Origin: Ectopseudomonas alcaliphila
GTDB taxonomy: Bacteria; Pseudomonadota; Gammaproteobacteria; Pseudomonadales; Pseudomonadaceae
DNA length: 64,000 nt
Reading direction: 5' to 3'
Assembly (NCBI RefSeq): GCF_900101755.1
Contig: NZ_FNAE01000002.1
Coordinates: forward strand, 90,480 to 154,479
The notes below the pieces were generated by a model that worked only from the letters and a program-made list of their open reading frames with translations, was not told the origin of the DNA and did no database searches. Positions 50,417 through 59,053 of this stretch are shown here, one piece after another (position 1 is the stretch's first letter; the number at the start of each line of letters is the position of its first letter). The translations under genes were made by a program, and so were the position numbers.

Positions 50417-51319
50417 TTAGCCGAGGACTTTGTCGGCGGTGTACACCGCCTCGTCGAGAAACACATTCACCGCCGGGTGATCACGCTCGCCCTTGCGGTA
50501 GGCGAGGAAGACGCCGCGCTGGATATCCGGCAGCAGCGGCACGGCGGTGACGCCAGGTAGCGTTCGTACCAGGCGCAGGCCGGAGACGATGGAGATGGAG
50601 TTGCCCGAGGCAACCATGGCCGCGACCATCTCGAAGCCGGCGCAGTGGGCGTTGATGCGCGGCGCATAGCCCGAGCGGCGGCACAGGTTGGTGATGAATT
50701 CGCCGAACGAGCTGCCGGTGGAGTCCAGCGCCCAGGCTTCGTCGCGCAGCTCGGCGATGGTCAGGCTGTCGCGCCTGGCCAGCGCATGGTCGATGGGCAG
50801 CAGCACGTGCAGCAGGTCCTGGGTCAGGGGAATCAGCGCGTAGTTCTCGCGGTTCTCGTCAGGCTCCACGGCCAGGTCGTCGATCACCGCCACGTCGATC
50901 TGCCAGGCGCCGAGGGCGCTGAGGCTTTCCTGCGGTTCCAGCTCCAGAACCACCACGTTTAGCCGAGGGTAGGCGCTGCGCAACGCGCGCACGGTTTCCG
51001 CTATCACCGCCACGGCGATCGAGGGGAAGGCTGCCACGCGCAGTTCACCGGCGATTTCGCCGCGCAGCAGCGCCAGCTCCGAGCGCGCTTCGTCGAGCAC
51101 CATGAGGATGCGCTCGGCATGCGCCACCAACCGTTCGCCGGCAGGGGTCAGCACCACGCCGCGCCCGCGTCGCTCGATCAGCGCCATATCCGCCTCGCGT
51201 TCGAGCTGGGCAACCTGCTGTGAAACGGCCGAAGGCGTCAGGTGCAGCGACTCGGCGGCGGCCGCCATGGTGCGGCAGCGGGCCAGTTCACGCAGGGTGC
51301 GCAGGCGGGTGATGTCCAT
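50417..51319 (-). CDS. LysR-type regulator divergent from L-serine dehydratase
   Basis: 300 aa. The N-terminal helix-turn-helix (about 18-40, MAAAAESLHLTPSAVSQQVA) and the effector domain (about 90-295) are typical LysR. It is divergent from the L-serine dehydratase gene with 183 bases between, and the AT-rich region 51340-51400 is a likely operator area. It may regulate serine deamination or the dehydratase's own promoter; the effector is unknown. Confidence 0.87.
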   Translation of the reverse strand: MDITRLRTLRELARCRTMAAAAESLHLTPSAVSQQVAQLEREADMALIERRGRGVVLTPAGERLVAHAERILMVLDEARSELALLRGEIAGELRVAAFPSIAVAVIAETVRALRSAYPRLNVVVLELEPQESLSALGAWQIDVAVIDDLAVEPDENRENYALIPLTQDLLHVLLPIDHALARRDSLTIAELRDEAWALDSTGSSFGEFITNLCRRSGYAPRINAHCAGFEMVAAMVASGNSISIVSGLRLVRTLPGVTAVPLLPDIQRGVFLAYRKGERDHPAVNVFLDEAVYTADKVLG

Positions 51320-51456
51320 GACGCGATCTCAATAGTTAAGGGTCGCTAACGAATAGGTTAAAAATAAATCAGTATACATAATGATATGGCCGGCCTTAGA
51401 TAGAGATATCCACACGCGCTGAACCGGGCGCGTGGTTCACCCACATAAAGGCATCA

Positions 51457-51475
51457 CTGAAAACCCGGTTTTCAG
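51457..51475. promoter_or_regulatory. Perfect 19-base palindrome before the serine dehydratase gene
   Basis: CTGAAAACC C GGTTTTCAG has perfect nine-base arms around one central base, 27 bases upstream of the start. It may be an operator or a leader hairpin. The LysR family rarely uses this geometry, so another regulator is possible. Confidence 0.5.
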
Positions 51476-51502
51476 CCGTGCCCACAGAAGAAGAATCTCG
51501 CC

Positions 51503-52891
51503 ATGGCTATCAGTGTTTTCGACCTGTTCAAAGTCGGTATCGGCCCCTCCAGTTCCCACACCGTCGGCCCGATGCGTGCGGCCGCGCTGTTCACCCACGC
51601 CCTGGAAAATCACGGCCACATGCCGCAGGTGACCCGTGTCGCCGCCGAGCTGTACGGCTCGCTGGGCGCCACCGGCAAGGGCCACGGCAGTGACAAGGCA
51701 GTGCTGCTCGGCCTCAGCGGCTACGAGCCGGACACCGTCGACGTCGATCAGGTGCCCGGCTACATCGAGGCCATTCGCCGCGACAAGCGCATCGTCCTGG
51801 CCGGCAAGCACTCCGTCGCCTTCGACGAGAAGGCCGACCTGAAGATGTTCCGCAAGGCGCTGCCGCTGCACGCCAACGGCCTGCGCTTCGCCGCCTTCGA
51901 TGCCGCCGGCATTCAGGTGCATGAGGCCACCTATTACTCGGTGGGCGGCGGCTTCGTGGTCAGCGAGGCGATTCTCGCCGACGGCTCCAAGCACAAGGTC
52001 ATCGCCCCGGACGCCACCAGCCTGCCGTTGCCGTTCAGCAGCGGCGCCGACCTGCTGCGCCTGGCGCGCGAGAACGGCATTGGCATCGCCGAGGTGATGC
52101 GCCGCAACGAACGCCATTGGCGCAGTGACGAAGAGACCGATGCCGGCCTGCTGGAAATCTGGAAGGTGATGCAGGCCTGCGTCGACCGTGGCTGCCGCAC
52201 CGAGGGCATCCTGCCGGGCGGCTTCAAGGTGCGCCGCCGCGCAGCGATCCTGGCGCGCAAGCTGGGCGGCTTCCAGCGCAGCTACCTGGAAGACCCGCTG
52301 CGCATGCTCGACTGGGTCAACCTCTGGGCCCTCGCGGTTAACGAAGAGAACGCCGCCGGTGGCCGCGTGGTGACGGCACCGACCAACGGCGCCGCCGGCA
52401 TCATCCCGGCGGTGCTGCACTACTACGCCAACGCCATTTCCGGCGCCAGCGAGCGCGGCATCATCGACTTCCTGCTGACCGCCGGCGCCATCGGCATCCT
52501 GTACAAGGAAAACGCCTCGATCAGCGGCGCCGAAGTCGGCTGCCAGGGCGAAGTCGGCGTGGCCTGCTCAATGGCGGCCGGCGCGCTGTGCGCGGTACTT
52601 GGCGGTACGCCCGAGCAGGTCGAGAACGCCGCCGAGATCGGTATGGAGCACCACCTGGGCCTGACCTGCGACCCGGTCGGCGGCCTGGTGCAAATCCCCT
52701 GCATCGAGCGCAACGCCATCGCCTCGGTGAAGGCCATCAACGCTGCGCGCATGGCGCTCTACGGCGATGGTTCGCACTACGTGAGCCTGGACAAGGTGAT
52801 CAAGACCATGCGCGAGACCGGCGCAGACATGCTGACCAAGTACAAGGAAACCGCCCGTGGCGGCCTGGCGGTCAACATCATCGAGTGCTGA
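51503..52891 (+). CDS. sdaA: L-serine dehydratase ([4Fe-4S] type)
   Basis: 462 aa, single-chain L-serine ammonia-lyase converting L-serine to pyruvate and ammonia. The start [19 protein letters not shown] belongs to the beta domain and [14 protein letters not shown] to the catalytic alpha domain. Cysteines C347 (GCQGEVG), C389 (LTCDPVGG) and C400 (IPCIERN) fit the cluster ligands, and the very last residue is Cys462, which in the family can cap the cluster as a tail ligand. It is one of several sda paralogues common in pseudomonads, so the exact symbol is uncertain. A strong terminator follows. Confidence 0.92.
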   Translation: MAISVFDLFKVGIGPSSSHTVGPMRAAALFTHALENHGHMPQVTRVAAELYGSLGATGKGHGSDKAVLLGLSGYEPDTVDVDQVPGYIEAIRRDKRIVLAGKHSVAFDEKADLKMFRKALPLHANGLRFAAFDAAGIQVHEATYYSVGGGFVVSEAILADGSKHKVIAPDATSLPLPFSSGADLLRLARENGIGIAEVMRRNERHWRSDEETDAGLLEIWKVMQACVDRGCRTEGILPGGFKVRRRAAILARKLGGFQRSYLEDPLRMLDWVNLWALAVNEENAAGGRVVTAPTNGAAGIIPAVLHYYANAISGASERGIIDFLLTAGAIGILYKENASISGAEVGCQGEVGVACSMAAGALCAVLGGTPEQVENAAEIGMEHHLGLTCDPVGGLVQIPCIERNAIASVKAINAARMALYGDGSHYVSLDKVIKTMRETGADMLTKYKETARGGLAVNIIEC

Positions 52892-52910
52892 TTCCCCCGC
52901 GCCAGATGCG

Positions 52911-52947
52911 AAAACGCCGCGAACCCTGGCAGGTTCGCGGCGTTTTT
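52911..52947 (+). terminator. Intrinsic terminator after the serine dehydratase gene
   Basis: AAAACGCCGCGAACC/GGTTCGCGGCGTTTT form a perfect 15-base-pair stem with a six-base loop, ending in a T run on both strands. Confidence 0.93.
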
Positions 52948-52962
52948 GTTTGTGGCCGGCTT

Positions 52963-52988
52963 CCCCTCTCCCATCAAGGGGAGAGGGG
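52963..52988. repeat. CCCCTCTCCC hairpin
   Basis: CCCCTCTCCC and GGGAGAGGGG pair around a short loop. A related CTCTCCC-type sequence occurs near 50272. It is a dispersed intergenic repeat. Confidence 0.55.
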
Positions 52989-53019
52989 CGCGAGCTGCGT
53001 GGCGTCTAAAGAAACACTA

Positions 53020-53110
53020 AAAAAGCCGTCATGCCCGCGCAGGCGGGCATCCAGAACCTACGAATCACCTGGGCTCCCGCCTTCGCGGGAGTGACGATAA
53101 ATGGCTTTTT
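53020..53110. repeat. REP pair framed by AAAAAGCC/GGCTTTTT
   Basis: GTCATGCCCGC...GCGGGCATCCAG and TGGGCTCCCGC...GCGGGAGTGACG form an inverted REP pair. The pair is bounded by AAAAAGCC (53020-53027) and GGCTTTTT (53103-53110), so the whole unit can fold into a long hairpin ending in T on both strands. It probably also serves as terminator for the convergent BCCT gene. Confidence 0.7.
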
Positions 53111-53120
53111 CAGAACATCG

Positions 53121-54788
53121 CTAACGCGGCTCGCTCATCAGGCCTTTGACGATGGAGACACAGCCCACCAGCAACACGATGGTGAACGGCAGGCCGGTCG
53201 ACACGGCCATCGCCTGCAGCGCCACCAGGCCGCCGCCAAGCAGCAGGGCGATGGCGATGACGCCTTCGATGCTGGCCCAGAACACGCGCTGCGGTACCGG
53301 TGCGTTGACCTTGCCGCCAGCGGTGATGGTGTCGATCACCAGGGATCCGGAGTCCGACGAGGTGATGAAGAACACCACCACCAGCACGATACCGATGAAC
53401 GAGGTGATGCCGGTCAGCGGCATTTCGCCGAGCATGCTGAACAGCTTCAACTCCAGACCGGCGTCCTGCGCGCCGGTGAAACCATCCACCAGCAGTTGGT
53501 TGATGGCGGTGCCACCGAAGGCGGTCATCCACAACACCGATACCAGCGACGGCACCAGCAATACGGCGATGAGGAACTCACGCACGCTGCGGCCACGGCT
53601 GACCCGGGCGATGAACATGCCCACAAACGGCGACCAGCTGATCCACCAGGCCCAGTAGAAGGCCGTCCAACCCTGACTGAAGTTGGCGTCTTCACGGCCG
53701 ATGGGGTTGGACAGCGCGGGCAGGTACTGCAGGTAGGCGCCGAGGTTCTTGAAGAAACCGGTGAGGATGGCCAGGGTCGGCCCGACGATGATGACGAACA
53801 GCAGCAGGGCCATGGCCAGCCCCATGTTGATCTCCGACAGACGCTTGACCCCCTTGTCGAGGCCGGCGACCACCGAAGCCAATGCGATCAGGGTGATGGC
53901 AACGATCAGCAGCACCTTGGTGGCGTCCGTGGCCGGAATGCCGAACAGATACTCCACCCCCGCAGCCGCCTGCTCCGCCCCCAGGCCCAGCGAGGTGACC
54001 AGGCCGAACAAGGTGGCGAACACCGCGAGAATGTCGACCACATGGCCCGGCCAGCCCCAGACGCGCTCACCGAGGATCGGGTAGAAGATCGAACGGATCG
54101 ACAGCGGCAGGCCTTTGTTGAACGAGAACAGCGCCAGCGCCAGCGCGACGATGGCGTAGATCGCCCAGGGGTGCAGGCCCCAGTGGAAGATGGTCGCGGC
54201 CATGCCCAGGCGCACCGCTTCCTCGGCGTTGCCGGCGGCGCCGCCAAGCGGTGCCCAGTCGGTACGCACGCCGTCTTCACCGACGGTGATGCCGCCCATC
54301 GCCGAGCTGTAGTGCGACATGGGTTCGGACACGCCGTAGAACATCAGGCCGATGCCCATACCGGCGGCGAACAGCATGGAGAACCAGCCCATGTAGGTGT
54401 AGTCGGGGGTCGCGTCCTTGCCACCGATGCGCACCCTGCCCAGCGGCGAGAGGATCAGCCCGATGCAGAGCAGGACGAAGATGTTGGCGGCGCCAATGAA
54501 GAACCAGGCCATGTGATGAGTGAGCCAGTCGCGCACGCCGCTGAACAGCGGTTCGATCTGGTTCTGCAGGGCCAGGGCGAGGATCACGAAGATCACCGCG
54601 ACCAGCGCGGAGATGGTGAAGACCTTGCCGTGGATGTCGAGGGCGAAGACGAATTGCCCTTTGATGTTGTCCTGACCGATGACGTAATCGGTGTCGATCA
54701 GGTTGGCTTCACCGGACGGGGCCGGGATGCCTTCGTGGTTTTCCGCTACGGATGGCGGGGTCGTGTCATGCGAAGGGACGTTTCCCAT
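53121..54788 (-). CDS. BCCT-family transporter (betaine/carnitine/choline type)
   Basis: 555 aa from the ATG at 54788. Twelve or so membrane segments with the BCCT signatures GMGIGLMFYGVSEPMSHY and WAWWISWSPFVGMFIARVSRGR, which includes the tryptophan box for trimethylammonium groups. The N-terminal 50 residues are cytoplasmic. The C-terminal extension is short, so it lacks the long osmosensing tail of E. coli BetT. It probably imports betaine, carnitine or choline for osmoprotection or as nutrient. No bet genes are nearby. Confidence 0.9.
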   Translation of the reverse strand: MGNVPSHDTTPPSVAENHEGIPAPSGEANLIDTDYVIGQDNIKGQFVFALDIHGKVFTISALVAVIFVILALALQNQIEPLFSGVRDWLTHHMAWFFIGAANIFVLLCIGLILSPLGRVRIGGKDATPDYTYMGWFSMLFAAGMGIGLMFYGVSEPMSHYSSAMGGITVGEDGVRTDWAPLGGAAGNAEEAVRLGMAATIFHWGLHPWAIYAIVALALALFSFNKGLPLSIRSIFYPILGERVWGWPGHVVDILAVFATLFGLVTSLGLGAEQAAAGVEYLFGIPATDATKVLLIVAITLIALASVVAGLDKGVKRLSEINMGLAMALLLFVIIVGPTLAILTGFFKNLGAYLQYLPALSNPIGREDANFSQGWTAFYWAWWISWSPFVGMFIARVSRGRSVREFLIAVLLVPSLVSVLWMTAFGGTAINQLLVDGFTGAQDAGLELKLFSMLGEMPLTGITSFIGIVLVVVFFITSSDSGSLVIDTITAGGKVNAPVPQRVFWASIEGVIAIALLLGGGLVALQAMAVSTGLPFTIVLLVGCVSIVKGLMSEPR

Positions 54789-55070
54789 ACTTGGCGTGCT
54801 CCTTGATGCGTTTGACTCGCTAGACGAGCGTGAACAGGACTGATGCCCTCCTCCAATTAAAGACGACCTGCAAACGGGTCGAACCAAGAAGGGTAACACA
54901 TGAATTCCGCTCACTCAGACTCACAGACACATGAGATTCCCGAATAATTCCTCAGGATGTGGCAATTTGCCCGACACTGCCATTCGCCAGATGGCCGTGG
55001 CAGGATGATCACGAACACTGCGCAAACCCCGTGGTCAGCTGCACACAGCTTGTGCAAAGGAAGACCCTGC

Positions 55071-56516
55071 ATGCCTGCGGATTTCGGCATTCCCCACCTG
55101 TTCGCCTACCTGATCGCCATCACCCACGCCCTCGGCGTGCTGGCCGCGATCCACGCCGTGCTGACCGTGCGCACCGCCCAGGGCGCGCTGGCCTGGGGGC
55201 TGTCGCTGTTCTTCATGCCCTACCTGACGCTGCTGCCGTACCTGGTGTTCGGCCGCAGCCGCTTCGATGCCTACGTCAAGGCGCGGCGCCAGGCCGACAA
55301 GGAAATGCACCACGCCATGGCCGAACAGGACTGGCGTCCCTGGGTCGAGGAAGCCAAGGCCGCGCACCTGTCGCCGGCCTACGACCGCCTGCGCGCCCTG
55401 CCGCGCCTGTCGCATCTACCCGGCCTGATCGGCAACCGCGTCGAACTGCTGATCGATGGCGAGGCCACCTTCGCGGCGATCTTCGCAGCCCTGGCCAACG
55501 CCCAGCAGGTGATCCTGCTGCAGTTCTTCATCATCCGTGACGACAGCCTCGGCCGGCGCCTGCAAGACGTATTGCTGGAGCGCGCTGCCGCAGGCGTGCA
55601 GGTGCATGTGCTGTATGACGGCGTCGGCAGCCACTCGTTATCCGGCGCCTTCATCGACCGCCTGCGCCGGGGCGGCGTTGAGGTACACGCCTTCCCCACT
55701 CGCTCCGGGCTGTTCAATCGCTTTCAGCTGAATTTTCGCAACCACCGCAAGATCGTCGTGGTCGACGGCGAGATCGGCTTTCTCGGCGGACTCAACGTCG
55801 GCATCGAATACCTCGGGCAGAAACCACCGCTGGCCCCCTGGCGCGATACCCACGTCGAAGTGCGCGGGCCCGTGGTGGCCAGCCTGCAGGAAGCCTTCGC
55901 CGAGGACTGGTACTGGGCCTGCCAGAAGCTGCCACCGCTGCTGATGCCGAGCAAGCAGGACGAGCCCGGCCTGCTCTGCCAGGTGATCGCCAGCGGCCCG
56001 GCCGACCCGCAGGAAACCTGCTCGCTGCTGTTCGTCGAGGCGATTCACTCGGCGCGCGAGCGGGTGTGGCTGAGCAGCCCGTACTTCGTACCCGACGAAG
56101 CGCTGTTCGCCGCGCTGCGCCTGGCGGTGATGCGCGGCGTGGACGTGCGCCTGCTGCTGCCGGCGCGCCCCGACCACCGCATCGTCTATGCCGCCTCCAG
56201 CCTGTACGCATTCGAAGCCTTGCGCGCTGGCGTACGCATCTTCCGTTTCCAACCGGGATTCCTGCACCAGAAGGCGCTGCTGATCGACCATGACACGAGC
56301 ATGCTGGGCAGCGCCAATCTGGACAACCGTTCCTTCCGCCTCAATTTCGAGGTGAACCTGCTGACCTTCGATGAGGGCTTCAATGCCCAGGTGGCGAACA
56401 TGCTGGAGGAAGACTTCAGCCGCTCACGCGAACTGGTCAACGCCGACCGGCGCAACCTGCACCGCCTGCAACAACTGGGCATGCGCGTAGCGCGGCTGAT
56501 CTCGCCGATTCTCTGA
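55071..56516 (+). CDS. cls: Cardiolipin synthase (ClsA type)
   Basis: 481 aa from the ATG at 55071 (AAGGAAG upstream). Two N-terminal membrane segments ([17 protein letters not shown] and [18 protein letters not shown]) precede two phospholipase-D catalytic modules, [16 protein letters not shown] and [16 protein letters not shown], each with HKD. It joins two phosphatidylglycerols to cardiolipin and glycerol in the inner membrane. Upstream in-frame ATGs exist but the leader from 54957 lacks a family match. Confidence 0.93.
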   Translation: MPADFGIPHLFAYLIAITHALGVLAAIHAVLTVRTAQGALAWGLSLFFMPYLTLLPYLVFGRSRFDAYVKARRQADKEMHHAMAEQDWRPWVEEAKAAHLSPAYDRLRALPRLSHLPGLIGNRVELLIDGEATFAAIFAALANAQQVILLQFFIIRDDSLGRRLQDVLLERAAAGVQVHVLYDGVGSHSLSGAFIDRLRRGGVEVHAFPTRSGLFNRFQLNFRNHRKIVVVDGEIGFLGGLNVGIEYLGQKPPLAPWRDTHVEVRGPVVASLQEAFAEDWYWACQKLPPLLMPSKQDEPGLLCQVIASGPADPQETCSLLFVEAIHSARERVWLSSPYFVPDEALFAALRLAVMRGVDVRLLLPARPDHRIVYAASSLYAFEALRAGVRIFRFQPGFLHQKALLIDHDTSMLGSANLDNRSFRLNFEVNLLTFDEGFNAQVANMLEEDFSRSRELVNADRRNLHRLQQLGMRVARLISPIL

Positions 56517-56730
56517 GCCCGCTCGTCCACCTGGCAAGGCCGCTTTGGGCCTAAGAGAAAATGCGCTCCACATCACACCGCGATGCGCTGCCCCGACGAA
56601 CTGCACGTTCGCCTCGAAACTTTTTTTCTTTCACCCCCTCTCAGCACGCGTCTAGCCAGGTGTAACGGCCAACCACCGCAGCGCCGGGTGGCTCGTTCAA
56701 CGCACCATCGTCAGCCCACAAGGATGTGTC

Positions 56731-58476
56731 ATGCAGTCACTCATTCCATGTCCCGCTTCGTCGCGCACAAGGGTTTTCACGCTCCTCCGTCGCGCCTTCC
56801 CTTCGCTGCTATTAACCGCTCTGACAATGGCCCAGACCGCGCAAGCCGCAACCCCCGAAGAAGAGTTGCTGCGCCAGCGTGAGCGCGAGCGCGTACTGCG
56901 CGATCAACTGGAGACGCGCCCAGACATCCGCCTCGAAGCCTTGCCTCAAGAAGAGGCGGCGCGCCTGCCACGCGAGGAAACACCTTGCTTTCGCATCGAC
57001 CAGATCGAGCTGATCGGCGAAGCCGCAGAGCAGTTCCAGTGGGCCTTGCAGGCAGCCAACCCCGAAGATGATCCGGCCCTGGGCCGCTGCCTAGGTTCGC
57101 AAGGCATCAACCTGACGATGAAGCGCATCCAGAACGCGATCATCGCCAAGGGCTACGTCACCACACGCGTACTGGCCGGCGCCCAGGATCTGAACAGCGG
57201 CGTGCTGACCCTGACCCTGCTACCCGGTCGTATCAGCGATATCCGCTTCGACGAAGAGACCAGCAAACGCGCTAATACCTTCAACGCAATGCCGGCCAGC
57301 CCTGGCGACCTGCTCAACCTGCGCGATATCGAACAGGCGCTGGAGAACTTCAAGCGCGTGCCGACTGTGGAGGCCGATATCCGTATCGTACCGGCCAGCG
57401 CCAGCGGCGCCAGGCCGGGCGAGAGCGATGTGGTGATCGCCTGGCGCCAGCGCTTCCCGGCACGCGTGAGCTTGTCGCTGGATAATGGCGGCAGCAAGAG
57501 CACCGGCAAGTATCAGGGCGCCGTGGCCCTGTCGCTGGACAACCCGCTGACCCTCAACGATTTGTTCTACGCCAGCTTCAACCATGACCTGGGCGGCGGC
57601 GAGGATGGCGACCGTGGTTCCAAGGGCCACACGCTTCACTACTCGGTGCCCTACGACTACTGGCAACTGGCGTTCACCAGCAGCGAATACGACTATCACC
57701 AGACCATCGCCGGGATTAATCAAGACTTCCTGTACCGTGGCGAGAGCCGCAACAACGAGTTGCGCCTGTCGCGCCTGGTGTACCGCGACGCGGTGCGCAA
57801 GACCACGCTATGGGGCAGCCTGTGGACACGCAGCTCGGAGAACTTCATCGACGACACCGAAATCCAGCAACAACGTCGGCGCATGGCAGGCTGGCAGGGT
57901 GGCGTCGGCCACCGCGAGTTCATCGGCCCGGCCACCTTCGACCTGAGCCTGAGCTACCGCCGTGGCACCGGTGCGCACCGGGCGCTGGAGGCTCCCGAGC
58001 AAAGCTTCGGTGACGGCACCTCGCGCTCGCAGATCATCCTGGCCGACAGCCAATGGCAGGTGCCCTTCAACGTCTATGACCAGCGCCTACGCTACCTCGG
58101 CGCCTGGCGTGCGCAATGGAACCGCACCAACCTGGTCCCGCAGGACCGCTTCAGCATCGGCGGGCGCTACACCGTGCGCGGCTTCGATGGCGAAAACATT
58201 CTCTCCGCCGACCGTGGCTGGACCCTGAGCAACGAACTGGGCCTGGCCCTTGGTGACAGCGGCCAGGAGCTATACGCCGGCATCGACTACGGCGAGGTCG
58301 GCGGCAACTCCGCCGACTACCTGATCGGCCGCCGCCTGGCCGGTGCCGTGGTCGGCCTGCGTGGAGCCTATCGGAATCTGTCCTACGACTGGTCCTGGGG
58401 CACGCCGCTGAAGAAGCCCGAAGGCTTCAAGACTGCCGACTACACCAGTGCTTTCACCGTCGTCCTGTCGTTCTGA
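56731..58476 (+). CDS. cdiB: Two-partner secretion outer-membrane transporter CdiB
   Basis: 581 aa, ShlB/FhaC/HecB family. Signal peptide (cut near QAA), an N-terminal plug helix rich in Arg/Glu (about 40-60, EEELLRQRERERVLRDQLE), POTRA domains (about 75-230, with RIQNAIIAKGYVTTRV and LTLTLLPGRI), and a 16-strand barrel (about 240-581) with the conserved loop-6 motif VRGF in RYTVRGFDGE. It should secrete the CdiA protein encoded two genes downstream. AAGGA lies before the start. Confidence 0.93.
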   Translation: MQSLIPCPASSRTRVFTLLRRAFPSLLLTALTMAQTAQAATPEEELLRQRERERVLRDQLETRPDIRLEALPQEEAARLPREETPCFRIDQIELIGEAAEQFQWALQAANPEDDPALGRCLGSQGINLTMKRIQNAIIAKGYVTTRVLAGAQDLNSGVLTLTLLPGRISDIRFDEETSKRANTFNAMPASPGDLLNLRDIEQALENFKRVPTVEADIRIVPASASGARPGESDVVIAWRQRFPARVSLSLDNGGSKSTGKYQGAVALSLDNPLTLNDLFYASFNHDLGGGEDGDRGSKGHTLHYSVPYDYWQLAFTSSEYDYHQTIAGINQDFLYRGESRNNELRLSRLVYRDAVRKTTLWGSLWTRSSENFIDDTEIQQQRRRMAGWQGGVGHREFIGPATFDLSLSYRRGTGAHRALEAPEQSFGDGTSRSQIILADSQWQVPFNVYDQRLRYLGAWRAQWNRTNLVPQDRFSIGGRYTVRGFDGENILSADRGWTLSNELGLALGDSGQELYAGIDYGEVGGNSADYLIGRRLAGAVVGLRGAYRNLSYDWSWGTPLKKPEGFKTADYTSAFTVVLSF

Positions 58477-58486
58477 GGATCGCCCC

Positions 58487-59005
58487 ATGCGCTTCGATAC
58501 CTTCGACATCACCGCCCCGGCCGTCTTCGACGAGCCATGGAATGAGGCCAACGTACTGGGTGCCACCACCTGGCTGTGGATGCATTCCGAGGCCCACCGC
58601 GACGCGCCCCTGCACAGCCTGTCGCGCCTGCTCCTACCGGCGCTCAAGCACCGCCAGTTCGTGCTCGGCAGCGAGAACGGCAGGCCGGTGTTTTACCTGG
58701 CCTGGCTGAGCCTGGACGAAGCCGGCGAGCGGCGTTACCTGAGCCATTCGCCGCTGGAAATGGATGAGGCCGACTGGTGCAGCGGCGAGCGCATGTGGAT
58801 CAACGACTGGGTCGCGCCCTTCGGCAACACCGCCGTGCTCAGCCGCCTGCTGCAAAGCCGCATATTCCCCAACCGCTGCGCTCGCGCGCTTTACCACCGT
58901 GGCGAAACACGCGGCCTGAAGGTCAAGACCTTCCATGGCATCGGCGTGATCCCGGAGCAGGCCAAGGCCTGGTTCGCGGCCCATCCACTCGCCAGCGAGA
59001 CCTGA
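58487..59005 (+). CDS. cdiC: Toxin-activating lysine acyltransferase (CdiC, HlyC family)
   Basis: 172 aa from the ATG at 58487 (GAGGA upstream), ten bases after cdiB. It has the HlyC pattern LGATTWLWMHSEAHRD with catalytic His37 and WINDWVAPFG with Asp107. HlyC-type enzymes take acyl groups from acyl-carrier protein and attach them to lysines of RTX toxins; in cdi loci the target is thought to be CdiA or its exported region. The gene sits between cdiB and cdiA, as in loci that carry the cdiC gene. Acyl target and chain length are unknown. Confidence 0.9.
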   Translation: MRFDTFDITAPAVFDEPWNEANVLGATTWLWMHSEAHRDAPLHSLSRLLLPALKHRQFVLGSENGRPVFYLAWLSLDEAGERRYLSHSPLEMDEADWCSGERMWINDWVAPFGNTAVLSRLLQSRIFPNRCARALYHRGETRGLKVKTFHGIGVIPEQAKAWFAAHPLASET

Positions 59006-59053
59006 TTCTCTTCAAACGTTACATGCGGTCCGGTACCGCAAATGGAATTGCAC

